Source: Streptomyces sp. NBC_01210 (lineage in GTDB: Bacteria; Actinomycetota; Actinomycetes; Streptomycetales; Streptomycetaceae). Taken from it: a stretch of 64,000 bases of DNA. Within the stretch, counting starts at the first letter, position 1, and every line of letters starts with the position of its first letter. The translations under genes and the position numbers were made by a program. Positions 28,254 through 38,635 of the stretch are shown in pieces. Location of the stretch: positions 1,612,001-1,676,000 of the forward strand of contig NZ_CP108549.1 of assembly GCF_036010325.1 (NCBI RefSeq), read 5' to 3'. Below the pieces are notes generated by a model, which was not told where the DNA came from, did not search any database, and saw only the letters and a program-made list of their open reading frames with translations.

Positions 28254-30830
28254 TCATGCCCCGCTGCTGCGGGCCGAGGTCACCCGGTACACGTCGTAGA
28301 CGCCCTCCACGCCCCGTACCGCCTTCAGTACGTGCCCGAGGTGCTTCGGGTCGCCCATCTCGAAGGTGAAGCGCGAGGTGGCCACCCGGTCGCGGGAGGT
28401 CTGGACGGCCGCAGACAGGATATTGACGTGCTGGTCCGACAGGACGCGGGTGACGTCCGAGAGAAGCCTGGACCGGTCGAGCGCCTCGACCTGGATGGCG
28501 ACCAGGAAGACGGACGACTGGGTCGGGGCCCATTCGACCTCGAGGATGCGCTCCGGCTGCTGCGAGAGCGAGTCGACGTTGACGCAGTCGGCCCGGTGAA
28601 CCGATACGCCGGAGCCGCGCGTGACGAAGCCGATGATGGGGTCGCCGGGGACGGGCGTACAACAGCGGGCGAGCTTGACCCAGACATCCTCGACGCCCTT
28701 GACGACCACGCCGGGGTCGGCGTTGGCGCGGCGCTTGCTGCGGCCGCCGTGCGTGGGCGGTGTGCTCTCGGCGATGTCCTCGCTCGCGGCCTCCTCGCCG
28801 CCGAGGGCCTGCACCAGTTTCTGTACGACGCCCTGCGCGGCCACATGGCCCTCGCCGATCGCCGCGTACAGGGACGAGATGTCCGGGTAGCGCATCTCGT
28901 GCGCCAGTGTGACGAGCGAGTCGCCGGTGAGAATGCGCTGGATCGGCAGGTTCTGCTTGCGCATGGCCCGCGCGATGGCGTCCTTGCCGTGCTCGATGGC
29001 CTCGTCGCGACGCTCCTTGGAGAACCACGCGCGGATCTTGTTGCGCGCCCGGGGCGACTTGACGAAGCCCAGCCAGTCGCGGGAGGGTCCGGCGCCTTCG
29101 GCCTTGGAGGTGAAGACCTCCACCAGGTCGCCGTTGTCGAGGGTCGATTCGAGCGGGACGAGCCGTCCGTTGACCCGCGCCCCTATGGTCCGGTGGCCGA
29201 CCTCGGTGTGCACGGCGTACGCGAAGTCGACGGGCGTGGCGCCGGCCGGCAGCGCTATGACGTCGCCCTTCGGCGTGAAGACGAAGACCTCGTTGCGGGA
29301 GAGGTCGAAGCGCAGGGACTCGAGGAACTCGCTGGGGTCCTCGGTCTCCTTCTGCCAGTCGAGGAGCTGGCGCAGCCACGCCATGTCGTTGATGTTGTCG
29401 TCCTTGCCGGCCTTCTTCGGTACGTCGGAACGCACCTTGGAGGCGCCGGCGGAGGGCTCCTGCTTGTACTTCCAGTGCGCCGCGATGCCGTACTCGGCAC
29501 GGCGGTGCATGTCGAAGGTACGGATCTGCAGCTCGACTGGCTTGCCGTTGGGGCCGATCACCGTGGTGTGCAGCGACTGGTACATGTTGAACTTCGGCAT
29601 CGCGATGTAGTCCTTGAACCGGCCGGGGACCGGGTTCCATCGCGCATGGACGGTGCCGAGTGCGGCGTAGCAGTCGCGGACGCTGTCGACGAGGACGCGG
29701 ATGCCCACCAGGTCGTAGATCTCCGCGAAGTCACGGCCGCGGACGATCATCTTCTGGTAGACGCTGTAGTAGTGCTTCGGCCTGCCTGTGACGGTCGCCT
29801 TGATGCGGGCGGCGCGCAGATCGGACTGGACCTCGTCGGTCACTATGGCGAGGTACTCGTCACGCTTGGGCGCGCGCTCGGCGACCAGCCGCACGATCTC
29901 GTCGTACATCTTGGGGTAGAGGATCGCGAAGGCGAGGTCCTCCAGCTCCCACTTGATGGTGTTCATGCCCAGGCGGTGGGCCAGGGGCGCGTAGATCTCA
30001 AGGGTCTCGCGGGCCTTCTTCTCCTGCTTCTCCCGCTTGAGATAGCGCATGGTGCGCATGTTGTGCAGCCGGTCGGCGAGCTTGATGACCAGGACGCGCG
30101 GGTCCTTGGCCATGGCGACGACCATCTTGCGTACGGTCTCGGCCTGTGCGGCCTCGCCGAACTTGACCTTGTCGAGCTTGGTGACGCCGTCGACGAGGAG
30201 GGCGACCTGGTCGCCGAAGTCGCGGCGCAGTGTGTCCAGGCCGTACTCGGTGTCCTCGACGGTGTCGTGCAGCAGCCCGGCCATCAGGGTCGCCGGGTCC
30301 ATGCCGAGCTCGGCGAGGATGGTGGTGACGGCGAGCGGGTGCGTGATGTACGGGTCGCCGCTCTTGCGCTTCTGGCCGCGGTGCCAGCGCTCGGCCACCT
30401 GGTAGGCACGCTCGACCTGGCGGAGCGTCGAAGTCTCGATCTTGGGGTCGTTGCTGCGCACTATCCGCAGCAGCGGTTCCAGGACGGGGTTGTACGGCGA
30501 GGAGCGCTGCACGCCCAGGCGGGCGAGGCGGGCGCGTACGCGGTTCGAGGAGCCGCCGGTCCGGGGCACGGAGGCGGGCGTGGGCTTGGCCGCTGGTGTG
30601 GACTTGCCCGCAGGCGTGGGCCTGACGGCGGGCATGGACTTGTCCGCAGGCGTGGACTTGGCGGCAGGCGTGGACTTGGCGGCAGAGACCGGGGCCGCAC
30701 CGTTCGCACGCTCGGGCACTGCCGGCATTGACTTCTCCGCCGGCTTCTTCTCGGGCGTGACAGGGGCTGCCGCGGCCTTTTCGGCCTGCTGGTCGGGCTG
30801 CGCGGCGGCGGGCTGGGCCTCGTCTGGCAA
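28254..30830 (-). CDS. relA: RelA/SpoT-family (p)ppGpp synthetase/hydrolase
   Basis: 858 aa from TTG at 28-28 style start 30828-30830 ([15 protein letters not shown]), which has GAGGAG 6 nt upstream; an ATG at 30881 is the alternative. After a disordered Pro/Ala/Lys arm (about 1-115) with KSTPA-type repeats come four domains. The HD hydrolase domain has HDTVED intact. The synthetase domain contains [11 protein letters not shown] and [13 protein letters not shown] domain ([24 protein letters not shown]) and a C-terminal ACT domain follow. Both catalytic halves look functional, as in the bifunctional Rel of actinobacteria, which controls growth and antibiotic onset. It is downstream of apt. Confidence 0.96.
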   Translation of the reverse strand: MPDEAQPAAAQPDQQAEKAAAAPVTPEKKPAEKSMPAVPERANGAAPVSAAKSTPAAKSTPADKSMPAVRPTPAGKSTPAAKPTPASVPRTGGSSNRVRARLARLGVQRSSPYNPVLEPLLRIVRSNDPKIETSTLRQVERAYQVAERWHRGQKRKSGDPYITHPLAVTTILAELGMDPATLMAGLLHDTVEDTEYGLDTLRRDFGDQVALLVDGVTKLDKVKFGEAAQAETVRKMVVAMAKDPRVLVIKLADRLHNMRTMRYLKREKQEKKARETLEIYAPLAHRLGMNTIKWELEDLAFAILYPKMYDEIVRLVAERAPKRDEYLAIVTDEVQSDLRAARIKATVTGRPKHYYSVYQKMIVRGRDFAEIYDLVGIRVLVDSVRDCYAALGTVHARWNPVPGRFKDYIAMPKFNMYQSLHTTVIGPNGKPVELQIRTFDMHRRAEYGIAAHWKYKQEPSAGASKVRSDVPKKAGKDDNINDMAWLRQLLDWQKETEDPSEFLESLRFDLSRNEVFVFTPKGDVIALPAGATPVDFAYAVHTEVGHRTIGARVNGRLVPLESTLDNGDLVEVFTSKAEGAGPSRDWLGFVKSPRARNKIRAWFSKERRDEAIEHGKDAIARAMRKQNLPIQRILTGDSLVTLAHEMRYPDISSLYAAIGEGHVAAQGVVQKLVQALGGEEAASEDIAESTPPTHGGRSKRRANADPGVVVKGVEDVWVKLARCCTPVPGDPIIGFVTRGSGVSVHRADCVNVDSLSQQPERILEVEWAPTQSSVFLVAIQVEALDRSRLLSDVTRVLSDQHVNILSAAVQTSRDRVATSRFTFEMGDPKHLGHVLKAVRGVEGVYDVYRVTSARSSGA
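30540..30720 (-). repeat. KSTPA-type coding repeat in the RelA N-terminal arm
   Basis: An imperfect 15-bp to 18-bp coding repeat gives about eight consecutive Lys/Arg-Ser/Pro-Thr/Met-Pro-Ala units ([20 protein letters not shown] and variants). It lies ahead of the HD domain and is predicted to be disordered. Confidence 0.8.
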
Positions 30831-31034
30831 GAGCGCTCCTCGTGCGGTTCCGGGTCCCCCGGTCAGGTCCGGAGAGGCCATGGTATCGACCCAGGAGTCA
30901 CGGTGCTCACGAGGCTGCAGGTCCGCACTTGACGGAAGAGGGCATCCGGATACCCGCCGTCTGCCCGTCGTCACTTCCTGTCTCCGCACTGTTGCAGCGA
31001 GGAGCCGAGCACGCCGGCCGGCGGACAGAACAAT

Positions 31035-31063
31035 GGGCGCCCCGGGAAGATCCCGGGGTGCCC
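31035..31063 (-). terminator. Hairpin between apt and relA
   Basis: 13-nt arms (31035-31047 and 31051-31063) pair with a single G-U and a 3-nt loop. It lies about 55 nt beyond the apt stop and may be a partial terminator that leaves relA on its own promoter in the 286-nt gap. Confidence 0.5.
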
Positions 31064-31095
31064 ACTGCCGAAGCGAAGCATTGCGTTTGCGTTGC

Positions 31096-31115
31096 GATGC
31101 GATGCGATGCGATGC
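31096..31115. repeat. (GATGC)4 microsatellite next to the apt stop
   Basis: Four perfect copies of the pentamer GATGC are preceded by degenerate GTTGC/TTTGC units. It abuts the apt stop codon (31117-31119), in the gap between apt and relA. Copy-number change would not alter either protein. Confidence 0.85.
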
Positions 31116-31116
31116 G

Positions 31117-31659
31117 TCAGATCGTGATCAGAGTCTCCAGCGGAGCCCCGCGCAGCGCCGGCTCCAGGCGGGCCCGGCCGTCGAGGAAACCGAGCTCCAT
31201 GAGGACCGCGACGCCCGCCACGTCGGCGCCGGCCCGGCGGATCAGCTCCAGCGAGGCCTCGGCCGTGCCGCCGGTGGCGAGGACATCGTCGATGACCATG
31301 ACACGGTCGCCCGACTGAAGGTCCTCGGCATGCACCTCGATCTCGGCAGTGCCGTACTCCAGCTCGTACGCCTGGGAGAGCGTCGCTCCGGGGAGCTTGC
31401 CCGCCTTGCGTACGGGAATGAACCCCAGCCCGGCGCGGACCGCGACCGGCGCGGCCAGGATGAAGCCGCGCGCCTCCAGACCGACGATCTTCGTGGCCCC
31501 GTGACGTACACAGAACCCGGCGAGCGCGTCGGTCATGGCGGTGAAGGCCTCGGGATCCGCGAGCAGAGGCGTGATGTCCTTGAACATCACCCCCGGCTTC
31601 GGATAGTCGGGGACATCACGAATACGGCTGAGCAGGAACTCCTGCGTACCGACGGTCAT
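31117..31659 (-). CDS. apt: Adenine phosphoribosyltransferase
   Basis: 180 aa. It salvages adenine to AMP. The PRPP-binding motif [17 protein letters not shown] is near 120-136 and [12 protein letters not shown] is a further family signature. The ATG at 31657-31659 ([10 protein letters not shown]) overlaps the secF stop as ATGA. The frame is open much further upstream through shadow coding. The order secD-secF-apt-relA matches mycobacteria as I recall, joining protein export, purine salvage and stringent response in one neighbourhood. Confidence 0.96.
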   Translation of the reverse strand: MTVGTQEFLLSRIRDVPDYPKPGVMFKDITPLLADPEAFTAMTDALAGFCVRHGATKIVGLEARGFILAAPVAVRAGLGFIPVRKAGKLPGATLSQAYELEYGTAEIEVHAEDLQSGDRVMVIDDVLATGGTAEASLELIRRAGADVAGVAVLMELGFLDGRARLEPALRGAPLETLITI

Positions 31660-32765
31660 CGGCGCTTGCCCGAAGGACGGCCGCGACCCCGGTTGCGCGG
31701 GCCCACCACGGCACCCGCCGCGGCGGTGCCGCCGACCACCTCGTTCTGCGGCTCGCCCGACTCGTCGTCGGAGTCCTCCGCCGACTCGCCCTTGGCCGCG
31801 GCCTGCGCGCGCTTGGCGAGCACCCGCTTCTTCAGCGCCTTCATCTGGGGCTCGCGCTCCTTGAGGTCGGCGACGAGCGGCGTGGCGATGAAGATCGAGG
31901 AGTACGCACCTGCGGCGAGACCGACGAACAGCGACAGCGAGATGTCGTTGAGCATGCCCGCGCCGAGGAAGCCGCCACCGATGAAGAGCAGGCCGGCCAC
32001 CGGCAGCAGCGCGACGACGGTGGTGTTGATGGAACGCACCAGCGTGCCGTTGAGGCTGCGGTTGGCGATCTCGCTGTAGGTGTAGCGGGTCTGCTTGGTG
32101 ATGTCCTTCGAGCCCTCCTTGAGACCGTCGAAGACGACGACGGTGTCGTAGAGGGAGTAACCGAGGATGGTCAGCAGACCGATCACGGTGCCCGGCGTGA
32201 CCTCGAAGCCGACGAGCGCGTACACACCGATGGTGATCGTGAGGTCGTGGATCAGCGCGATCAGGGCGGCGATGGCCATCCGCCACTCGAAGGCGATCGC
32301 GAGATAGATCACCACCAGGAGCATGAAGACCGCGAGACCGGTCCATGCCTTGTTGGCGATCTGCTCACCCCAGCTGGGGCCGACGATCTCGGCGTTGATC
32401 TTGTCCTTCGGGATGTTCAGCTTGCCGGAAAGCGTCTCGTTGACCTTGTTGGCCTGGGCCTGGTCGAGCTCGCTGACCTGGATCCGCAGCCCGCCGTTGC
32501 CGAGCTTCTGGACGATCGCCTCATGGCCCGAGATCTCCTTGGCGTAGGACTGGGCCTGGCTGACGGAGACGCTCGTGCTCGGGGTGGTGAAGACGGCGCC
32601 ACCCTTGAACTCGATGCCAAGGTTGAGACCCCGCACCGCCAGGCCGACGATCGCCGTGATGGTGATCAGGATCGAGATCCCGTACCAGATCTTCCGCTTG
32701 GCGACGAAGTCATAGCCGACCTCGCCGCGGTAGAGCCGGGCGCCGAGGCTGCCGAGTCGCGACAT
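31656..32765 (-). CDS. secF: Protein translocase subunit SecF
   Basis: 369 aa, six transmembrane helices. SecF with SecD uses the proton-motive force to pull preproteins out of SecYEG. The SecF signature is visible in helix 1 and the following periplasmic loop (LNLGIEFKGGAVF) and in helix 4-5 (TVIGLLTILGYSLYDTVVVFD). A charged cytoplasmic tail of about 65 residues (KKRVLAKRAQAAAKGES, EDSDDESGEP) is typical of actinobacterial SecF. One base separates it from secD; apt overlaps its end. Confidence 0.96.
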   Translation of the reverse strand: MSRLGSLGARLYRGEVGYDFVAKRKIWYGISILITITAIVGLAVRGLNLGIEFKGGAVFTTPSTSVSVSQAQSYAKEISGHEAIVQKLGNGGLRIQVSELDQAQANKVNETLSGKLNIPKDKINAEIVGPSWGEQIANKAWTGLAVFMLLVVIYLAIAFEWRMAIAALIALIHDLTITIGVYALVGFEVTPGTVIGLLTILGYSLYDTVVVFDGLKEGSKDITKQTRYTYSEIANRSLNGTLVRSINTTVVALLPVAGLLFIGGGFLGAGMLNDISLSLFVGLAAGAYSSIFIATPLVADLKEREPQMKALKKRVLAKRAQAAAKGESAEDSDDESGEPQNEVVGGTAAAGAVVGPRNRGRGRPSGKRR

Positions 32766-32766
32766 C

Positions 32767-34533
32767 TCACGCCTCCTTCGGGTCGGTGGGGACGGAGCCG
32801 CGGCGGGAGCGGCGCAGCGGGGGCTTGGCGCCGAGCCGCTTCGGGTCCAGACCGGACCACGGGTGACCGCTCGCGAAGAACTTCTTGCGGGCGAGGAGCG
32901 TCATGACCGGCTTGGTGAAGAGGAACACCACGACCACGTCGAGCACGGTGGTCAGACCGAGCGTGAACGCGAAGCCCTGGACCTTGCCGACGGTGACGAT
33001 GAAGAGCACCGCGGCGGCGAGGAACGACACGAAGTCGGAGACCAGGATGGTGCGCCGGGCACGCGGCCAGGCACGCTCGACGGCGGGCCGGAGCGTACGG
33101 CCCTCGCGGATCTCGTCCCGGATGCGTTCGAAGTACACGATGAACGAGTCCGCGGTGATACCGATCGCAACGATCGCACCACACACCGCGGGCAGATTCA
33201 GGGCGAAGCCGATGCCGGGGCCGAGCAGAGCCATGATCGTGTACGTCAGGATCGCCGAGACGATGAGGCTCAGGATCGCGATCAGAGCCAGGCCGCGGTA
33301 GTACGCCACCAGGTAGATGATGACCAGCGCGAGGCCGATCGCACCGGCGATGAGGCCGGCCTGCAGCTGCTCGCCGCCCAGCGCCGCGGTGACGGTCTGG
33401 ACGCTCTGCTCATGGAAGGAGAGCGGGAGCGCACCGTACGACAGGATGTTGCCCAGGTCCTGTGCGGACTGCTGGGTGAAGCTGCCGGAGATCTCGGCGT
33501 TGGCGCTCAGTGTCTCGCGGACCGAGGGGGCCGAGACGACCTCGCCGTCCAGGACGATGGCGAACTGGTTCATCGGGGGCTGCTGCTGCGACAACCGGCT
33601 CGTGATCTTCTGGAACTTCTTGGAGCCGCCGTCGGTGAAGTCCATCTGCACGATCCACTGACCGGTCCGCTGGTCGATCGTGGCCTTGGCGTCGTCGACG
33701 TCCTTGCCGTTGACCTCGGCCGGGCCCAGCAGGTACTTCTCCCACACGCCTTCGGAGTTCTTGCCACAGCCGACCGTCGGAGCGGTGGGCAGGACGTTTT
33801 CGCCGGCCGCGACGCGGGCCTTCTCCTTCGTGCAGTCGAGAGCCAGGAACTGCTTCTGCAGCTTGTCCGCGCCCGCCGCGGCACCCGAGGGGGTGGGCTT
33901 CGGCGTCTCGGCGGTCTTGGGCTTGCCGGCGTCCGAGGGGTTCGGAGTCGGGGTCGCGGCCTTCAGTGCGTCGGTGACGGCGCGGCCCTGCGTGGTCGCA
34001 GTGGCCGAGGGCGTGGCGGAGGCCGGCGGGTTGACCGTCTCCTTGTTGCCGGCCTTGTCCTTGCCGTCCTTTGCCTTGCCGGACGGCGAGGCGCTCGGGG
34101 TGGGCTGCGGAGCCGTGGGGGTCCCGGCGGCGACGGTCAGCACCGGCCGGAAGTAGAGCTGGGCGGTGGTGCCGACCTGCTCACGGGCCTGCTGAGAATT
34201 CGTCCCCTTGGGGATGTTGACGATGATGTTCTTCTGGCCCTGGGTCTGAACCTCGGCCTCGGTGACGCCCAGACCATTGACACGGCGCTCGATGATGCCG
34301 ACCGCGGTGTTCATGTTGGTCTCGTTGATGGCGTTCTTGTTGCCGACGGTGTTCTTCGCCTCGAGCGTGATGGACGTACCGCCCGCCAGGTCGATACCCA
34401 GACGCGGTGTGAGCTGACCCGCCAGGAACATTCCGCCTGTGAGCGCGACCATGGCGATCAGAATCAAGGCCAGGGCACGCCCCGGCTTGCTCTGAGCCCC
34501 CGCGGGCCTTCGGCCCCTATTCGGTGCTGCCAC
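32767..34533 (-). CDS. secD: Protein translocase subunit SecD
   Basis: 588 aa, six transmembrane helices and a large extracytoplasmic P1 domain. Helix 1 is followed by PRLGIDLAGGTSITLEA, the conserved D5-type motif, and the C-terminal block contains GAIVAIGITADSFIVYFERIRDE split across helices 4-5. The P1 domain is interrupted by an unusually long disordered stretch (about residues 125-225) of Pro/Thr/Ser/Ala/Lys, which is absent from E. coli SecD. The start is GTG at 34531-34533. A 146-nt gap separates it from yajC. Confidence 0.95.
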   Translation of the reverse strand: MAAPNRGRRPAGAQSKPGRALALILIAMVALTGGMFLAGQLTPRLGIDLAGGTSITLEAKNTVGNKNAINETNMNTAVGIIERRVNGLGVTEAEVQTQGQKNIIVNIPKGTNSQQAREQVGTTAQLYFRPVLTVAAGTPTAPQPTPSASPSGKAKDGKDKAGNKETVNPPASATPSATATTQGRAVTDALKAATPTPNPSDAGKPKTAETPKPTPSGAAAGADKLQKQFLALDCTKEKARVAAGENVLPTAPTVGCGKNSEGVWEKYLLGPAEVNGKDVDDAKATIDQRTGQWIVQMDFTDGGSKKFQKITSRLSQQQPPMNQFAIVLDGEVVSAPSVRETLSANAEISGSFTQQSAQDLGNILSYGALPLSFHEQSVQTVTAALGGEQLQAGLIAGAIGLALVIIYLVAYYRGLALIAILSLIVSAILTYTIMALLGPGIGFALNLPAVCGAIVAIGITADSFIVYFERIRDEIREGRTLRPAVERAWPRARRTILVSDFVSFLAAAVLFIVTVGKVQGFAFTLGLTTVLDVVVVFLFTKPVMTLLARKKFFASGHPWSGLDPKRLGAKPPLRRSRRGSVPTDPKEA

Positions 34534-34679
34534 CTTCTCGTTTCTCCCTGTCCAACCGTCCCGTGCCGGGTGTGCGCCGGGGCGGCCACGAAGTGTTGTG
34601 GGGACCTGCCCGCGCAGAAGTCAGCACGGCCCGGGGACCGCCGGACGCCGGTGGGCGCCGCCGCGGTCCCCGATCGTGA

Positions 34680-35201
34680 CTACTTCGCGTCGGTCTCGCC
34701 CTCGGCCTTGCCGTCCTTCGGCGTGGCATCGTCCTTCGGCGTGACCTCGTCGTCCTTCGGCGTGACCTCGTCCTTCGCCTCGATCTCGTCCTCGGGCTTC
34801 TTGCCGAGGTCGATCTTGGCGGCGTCCGACGAGTCGGAGTCCTTGGCGTCGGAGTCCGTGGTCTCCGTCAGCGAGGAAGCGTCGTCCGGCACGATCTGGC
34901 CGTCGACCTTGAGGTCGCCGTCGCCGTGCACGATGCGGTTGTACTCCTCGTCGTCGAGGACCGCGCCGATGGCGTTCTTGGCGTAGACGGCGTGGACGCC
35001 GGGGGCCACCTCGAGGAGGACCGTGTCGTCGTGCAGTTCCTTGACGGTGGCGTACATGCCCCCGATCGTCCGGACACCGGTGCCGGGCTGCATTTCGTTG
35101 CGCATCTGCGCAGCCGCCTGCTGCTTCTTCTTGGCGGACCGGGTCATCAGGAACATGGCCCCGATGAGCACGATGAAGGGGAGGAGGGTCACGAGACTCA
35201 C
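34680..35201 (-). CDS. yajC: Preprotein translocase subunit YajC
   Basis: 173 aa from the GTG at 35199-35201 (MSLVTLLPFIVLIGAMFLM). One N-terminal transmembrane helix is followed by the cytoplasmic YajC domain (MQPGTGVRTIGGMYATVKEL, then DTVLLEVAPGVHAVYAKNAIG). The last 70 residues form an acidic/Lys tail with repeated VTPKDD units that is specific to this lineage. It precedes secD-secF, forming the usual holotranslocon accessory set. A start 7 codons upstream (35222) is possible but less consistent with the family. Confidence 0.93.
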   Translation of the reverse strand: MSLVTLLPFIVLIGAMFLMTRSAKKKQQAAAQMRNEMQPGTGVRTIGGMYATVKELHDDTVLLEVAPGVHAVYAKNAIGAVLDDEEYNRIVHGDGDLKVDGQIVPDDASSLTETTDSDAKDSDSSDAAKIDLGKKPEDEIEAKDEVTPKDDEVTPKDDATPKDGKAEGETDAK

Positions 35202-35367
35202 GGGACGGAACTTCCTTCGCACGACCGCGCTGGTGAGGCGGCCTTATCTACGGGGGTGGGCACGCCGACCTGGAAGGGCGGCATCGGCGGAGTCTAAGCG
35301 AGTCCGCATCGATGGAACAACGCCCAGCATCCCACCCTGGTTCCTGGCCGTGCGAGTCTCCGCGCCG

Positions 35368-36447
35368 TCACGCCCTGAACAGCCCCGGTTGTCCGCTTGC
35401 GCCCGGCGCCTGCTGCGGTGGTACGAGGCCGAGATGCGCCCATGCCGCAGGGGTGGCGACCCGTCCGCGGGGGGTCCGGGCAAGGAGCCCCTCCCGTACC
35501 AGGAAGGGTTCGGCCACCTCCTCGACCGTCTCGCGCTCCTCCCCCACGGCCACCGCGAGCGTCGACAGACCCACCGGGCCGCCGCCGAAGAGCTTGAGCA
35601 GTGCCTGGAGCACGGCACGGTCGAGGCGGTCGAGTCCGCGGGCGTCGACCTCGTACACCCGCAGGGCCGCGGCTGCCACCTCGCGGGTGATCCGGCCGTC
35701 CACCTTGACCTGGGCGTAGTCACGGACGCGGCGCAGCAGCCGGTTGGCGATACGGGGCGTGCCGCGGGAGCGGCCTGCGATCTCGGCGGCGCCGTCGGCC
35801 TCTATGTCGACGTCGAGAAGCTGGGCGGAGCGGTGGATGACCCGCTCCAGCTCGGCGGGGTCGTAGAACTCCATGTGAGCGGTGAAGCCGAAGCGGTCGC
35901 GCAGCGGGGGCGGCAGCAGCCCGGCCCGCGTGGTGGCACCGACCAGGGTGAAGGGCGGGAGCTCGATCGGAATGGCGGTGGCTCCCGGTCCCTTCCCGAC
36001 GATCACATCGACCCGGAAGTCCTCCATGGCCATGTAGAGCAGCTCTTCGGCCGGCCGCGACATCCGGTGGATCTCGTCGAGGAAGAGAACCTCGCCCTCC
36101 TGGAGGGAGGAGAGGATCGCGGCCAGATCGCCGGCGTGCTGGATGGCTGGACCCGAGGTGATCCGGATCGGGGCGTTCATCTCGGCCGCGATGATCATGG
36201 AGAGGGTGGTCTTGCCGAGGCCGGGGGCGCCGGAGAGCAGGACATGGTCTGCGGTGGCGCCGCGTGCGAGGGCCGCTTTCAGGACAAGGTCCAGCTGCTC
36301 GCGGACGCGCTCCTGACCGACGAACTCGGCCAGCGACTTCGGCCGCAGCGCCGCCTCGACGGCCTGGTCCTCGCCGTCGGCGGACGCGCCGACGAGCCGC
36401 TCGGTTGCGGTGTCGTCGGTCGGCGGTGCGGTGTCGTCCCAGTTCAC
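35368..36447 (-). CDS. ruvB: Holliday junction DNA helicase RuvB
   Basis: 359 aa. The AAA+ motor of branch migration. Walker A is [14 protein letters not shown], Walker [15 protein letters not shown], sensor 1 GATTRAGLL, followed by the RuvB winged-helix C-domain ([24 protein letters not shown], in shorter recognisable pieces). The start is GTG at 36445-36447; ruvA ends 19 nt upstream. The gene belongs to ruvC-ruvA-ruvB. Confidence 0.96.
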   Translation of the reverse strand: MNWDDTAPPTDDTATERLVGASADGEDQAVEAALRPKSLAEFVGQERVREQLDLVLKAALARGATADHVLLSGAPGLGKTTLSMIIAAEMNAPIRITSGPAIQHAGDLAAILSSLQEGEVLFLDEIHRMSRPAEELLYMAMEDFRVDVIVGKGPGATAIPIELPPFTLVGATTRAGLLPPPLRDRFGFTAHMEFYDPAELERVIHRSAQLLDVDIEADGAAEIAGRSRGTPRIANRLLRRVRDYAQVKVDGRITREVAAAALRVYEVDARGLDRLDRAVLQALLKLFGGGPVGLSTLAVAVGEERETVEEVAEPFLVREGLLARTPRGRVATPAAWAHLGLVPPQQAPGASGQPGLFRA

Positions 36448-36466
36448 AGTGGTAGGCCTCGTGGGG

Positions 36467-37099
36467 TCAGCGGGTGCGGTTCAGGGTCTGCAGGGCGGCC
36501 TTCAGCAGCTGGCCGACCTGGGGTGTGCCGCCCGCGGCGACGGCGGCCTCAGCCTGCGGCGTGACGGCGGCAACCGCCTCGTCGGCCTCCCGGGTGGCGT
36601 AGCCGAGGCCGATCAGCGCGCCGTGCAGCTGGTCGCGCCAGGCCATCGGGGCCGCGGCGGCGGTAGCGACGCCCTGCCTGCCGATATGTGCGCCGACCGG
36701 CTCGCCGAGGCGATCCTTCAGCTCGAGCAGCAGTTTCTGGGCGCCCTTCTTGCCGATGCCCGGGACAGCGATGAGTGCCTTCTCGTCGCCGGTCGCCACG
36801 GCGATCCGCAGGGCGTCCGGGGTGTGCACGGCGAGCATCGCCTGGGCCAGGCGTGGGCCGACACCGCTCGCGGTCTGCAGCAGCTCGAAGACCTGACGCT
36901 CGTCGTCGTCCACGAAGCCGTAGAGCGTGAGCGAGTCCTCCCGTACGACGAGGGAGGTGGCGAGCTTGGCCTCCTTGCCGATGCGCAGCTCGGAGAGGGT
37001 GTTCGGCGTGCACTGGACTGCCATGCCGATACCGCCGACCTCGATGACCGCGGTGGTGGGGGCGAGGGCGGCGACCGGGCCGCTCACAAAGGCGATCAT
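36467..37099 (-). CDS. ruvA: Holliday junction DNA helicase subunit RuvA
   Basis: 210 aa. It binds the four-way junction as a tetramer and recruits RuvB. The N-terminal OB domain begins [14 protein letters not shown]; the helix-hairpin-helix motifs are seen as [12 protein letters not shown] and [13 protein letters not shown]; the C-terminal RuvB-binding domain is the last 50 residues. The start is ATG at 37097-37099, overlapping the ruvC stop (ATGA), so the frame that continues upstream is shadow coding. Confidence 0.95.
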   Translation of the reverse strand: MIAFVSGPVAALAPTTAVIEVGGIGMAVQCTPNTLSELRIGKEAKLATSLVVREDSLTLYGFVDDDERQVFELLQTASGVGPRLAQAMLAVHTPDALRIAVATGDEKALIAVPGIGKKGAQKLLLELKDRLGEPVGAHIGRQGVATAAAAPMAWRDQLHGALIGLGYATREADEAVAAVTPQAEAAVAAGGTPQVGQLLKAALQTLNRTR

Positions 37100-37626
37100 G
37101 CGGTACGGCCTTTCGATGCGTGCAGAGCGACGGCTTGCTGGAGGCGATTCTGCGCGGGTGAGCGCCAGATGTGGCAGATGGCGAGGGCGAGAGCGTCGGC
37201 GGCGTCGGCGGGCCTGGGCGGGGCGTCGAGCCGCAGCAGACGTGTCACCATCGCTCCCACCTGCGCCTTGTCGGCCCGGCCGCTGCCGGTGACGGCCGCC
37301 TTGACCTCGCTGGGTGTGTGCAGGGCGACGGGGATGCCGCGGCGGGCGGCGCAGAGCATGGCGATCGCGCTGGCCTGTGCGGTGCCCATGACCGTACGGA
37401 CGTTGTGCTGGCTGAACACCCGCTCGACGGCGACGAATTCGGGGCGGTGCTCGTCCAGCCACTGCTCGATGCCCTGCTCGATGCCGACCAGTCGGCTGCC
37501 GAGCTCGGCGTCCGCGGGCGTACGCACGACTCCGACGCCGAGCATCGTCAAGGGGCGGCCCGCGACGCCTTCGACCACACCGATGCCGCACCGGGTCAGC
37601 CCCGGGTCCACGCCCAGTACTCGCAC
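37096..37626 (-). CDS. ruvC: Crossover junction endodeoxyribonuclease RuvC
   Basis: 176 aa. It resolves Holliday junctions. The four acidic catalytic residues are in place: Asp7 in VDPGLTRCG, Glu in VAVERVFSQ near 66, and the Asp pair in [13 protein letters not shown] near 140. The start is GTG at 37624-37626 (MRVLGVDPG); the longer frame is not family-like. Overlaps ruvA by 4 nt. Confidence 0.95.
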   Translation of the reverse strand: MRVLGVDPGLTRCGIGVVEGVAGRPLTMLGVGVVRTPADAELGSRLVGIEQGIEQWLDEHRPEFVAVERVFSQHNVRTVMGTAQASAIAMLCAARRGIPVALHTPSEVKAAVTGSGRADKAQVGAMVTRLLRLDAPPRPADAADALALAICHIWRSPAQNRLQQAVALHASKGRTA

Positions 37627-37706
37627 GCTACCCCTCCCCTCACACTTTCGACCATGTGTTCCTGCGTTGCTGCAGGCTATCCGCTCGTACTGACAACGGG
37701 CCGACA

Positions 37707-37752
37707 ACGAGGACGGGCCGACAGGGGCGTGTCCCTGTCGGCCCGTCCTCGT
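37707..37752 (-). terminator. Strong hairpin between yebC and ruvC
   Basis: A perfect 20-bp stem (37707-37726 with 37733-37752) with a 6-nt loop lies 19 nt after the yebC stop. It probably ends the pdxS-pdxT-yebC transcript and separates it from ruvC. Confidence 0.8.
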
Positions 37753-37771
37753 ACGCGTAGTTGAGCGTCCG

Positions 37772-38524
37772 TCAGGCGTCGACCTTCTCCATGACCTCGT
37801 CCGAGACATCGAAGTTGGCGAAGACGTTCTGCACGTCGTCGCTGTCCTCGAGCGCGTCGATCAGCTTGAAGATCTTGCGCGCGCCCTCTTCGTCGAGCTC
37901 GACCTGCATGGTCGGCAGGAAGTTGGCCTCGGCGGAGTCGTAGTCGATGCCCGCCTCCTGGAGCGCCGTGCGGACCGCGACCATGTCGGTGGCCTCGCTG
38001 ACGACCTCGTACGACTCACCGAGGTCATTGACCTCTTCGGCGCCGGCGTCCAGGACCGCGCCCAGGACGTCGTCCTCGCTCAGCTCACCCTTGGGGACGA
38101 TCACGACGCCCTTGCGGTTGAAGAGGTACGAGACGGAGCCCGGGTCGGCCATCGAGCCGCCGTTGCGCGTCATCGCGACGCGTACGTCGGAGGCGGCGCG
38201 GTTGCGGTTGTCGGTGAGGCACTCGATGAGCACGGCGACGCCGTTCGGGCCGTAGCCCTCGTACATGATCGTCTGGTAGTCGACGCCGCCCGCCTCGAGA
38301 CCGCCGCCGCGCTTGACCGCGGAGTCGATGTTCTTGTTCGGGACGGAGCTCTTCTTCGCCTTCTGGATGGCGTCGACGAGCGTCGGGTTGCCCTCGGGGT
38401 CGACTCCGCCGGTGCGGGCCGCGACCTCGATGTTCTTGATCAGCTTCGCGAAGAGCTTGCCGCGCTTGGCGTCAATCACGGCCTTCTTGTGCTTCGTCGT
38501 AGCCCATTTAGAGTGGCCGGACAT
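37772..38524 (-). CDS. yebC: YebC/PmpR-family DNA-binding / translation-associated protein
   Basis: 250 aa. The family is annotated as transcriptional regulators, and some members have recently been linked to relief of ribosome stalling. The start [20 protein letters not shown] is nearly invariant in the family, followed by [21 protein letters not shown] and the [16 protein letters not shown] segment (here [15 protein letters not shown]). The C-terminus is acidic. ATG at 38522-38524 with AAGGAGA upstream. It lies upstream of the ruv genes, as in most actinobacteria. Confidence 0.95.
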   Translation of the reverse strand: MSGHSKWATTKHKKAVIDAKRGKLFAKLIKNIEVAARTGGVDPEGNPTLVDAIQKAKKSSVPNKNIDSAVKRGGGLEAGGVDYQTIMYEGYGPNGVAVLIECLTDNRNRAASDVRVAMTRNGGSMADPGSVSYLFNRKGVVIVPKGELSEDDVLGAVLDAGAEEVNDLGESYEVVSEATDMVAVRTALQEAGIDYDSAEANFLPTMQVELDEEGARKIFKLIDALEDSDDVQNVFANFDVSDEVMEKVDA

Positions 38525-38635
38525 CTGCCTGTCTCCTTCGCGTAACCAATTTCTGAACGAACCCCAGAGATCCTACCGGGATCGGCCCGCCCGTCTCCCG
38601 ACCACCACCCCCAGTTGGGGCGCTGAAGCGCGAAC

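Noticed and set aside
28095..30731. 878-codon plus-strand frame opposite relA
   Set aside because: Antisense shadow of relA; the beginning only reads through the 32-bp repeats.
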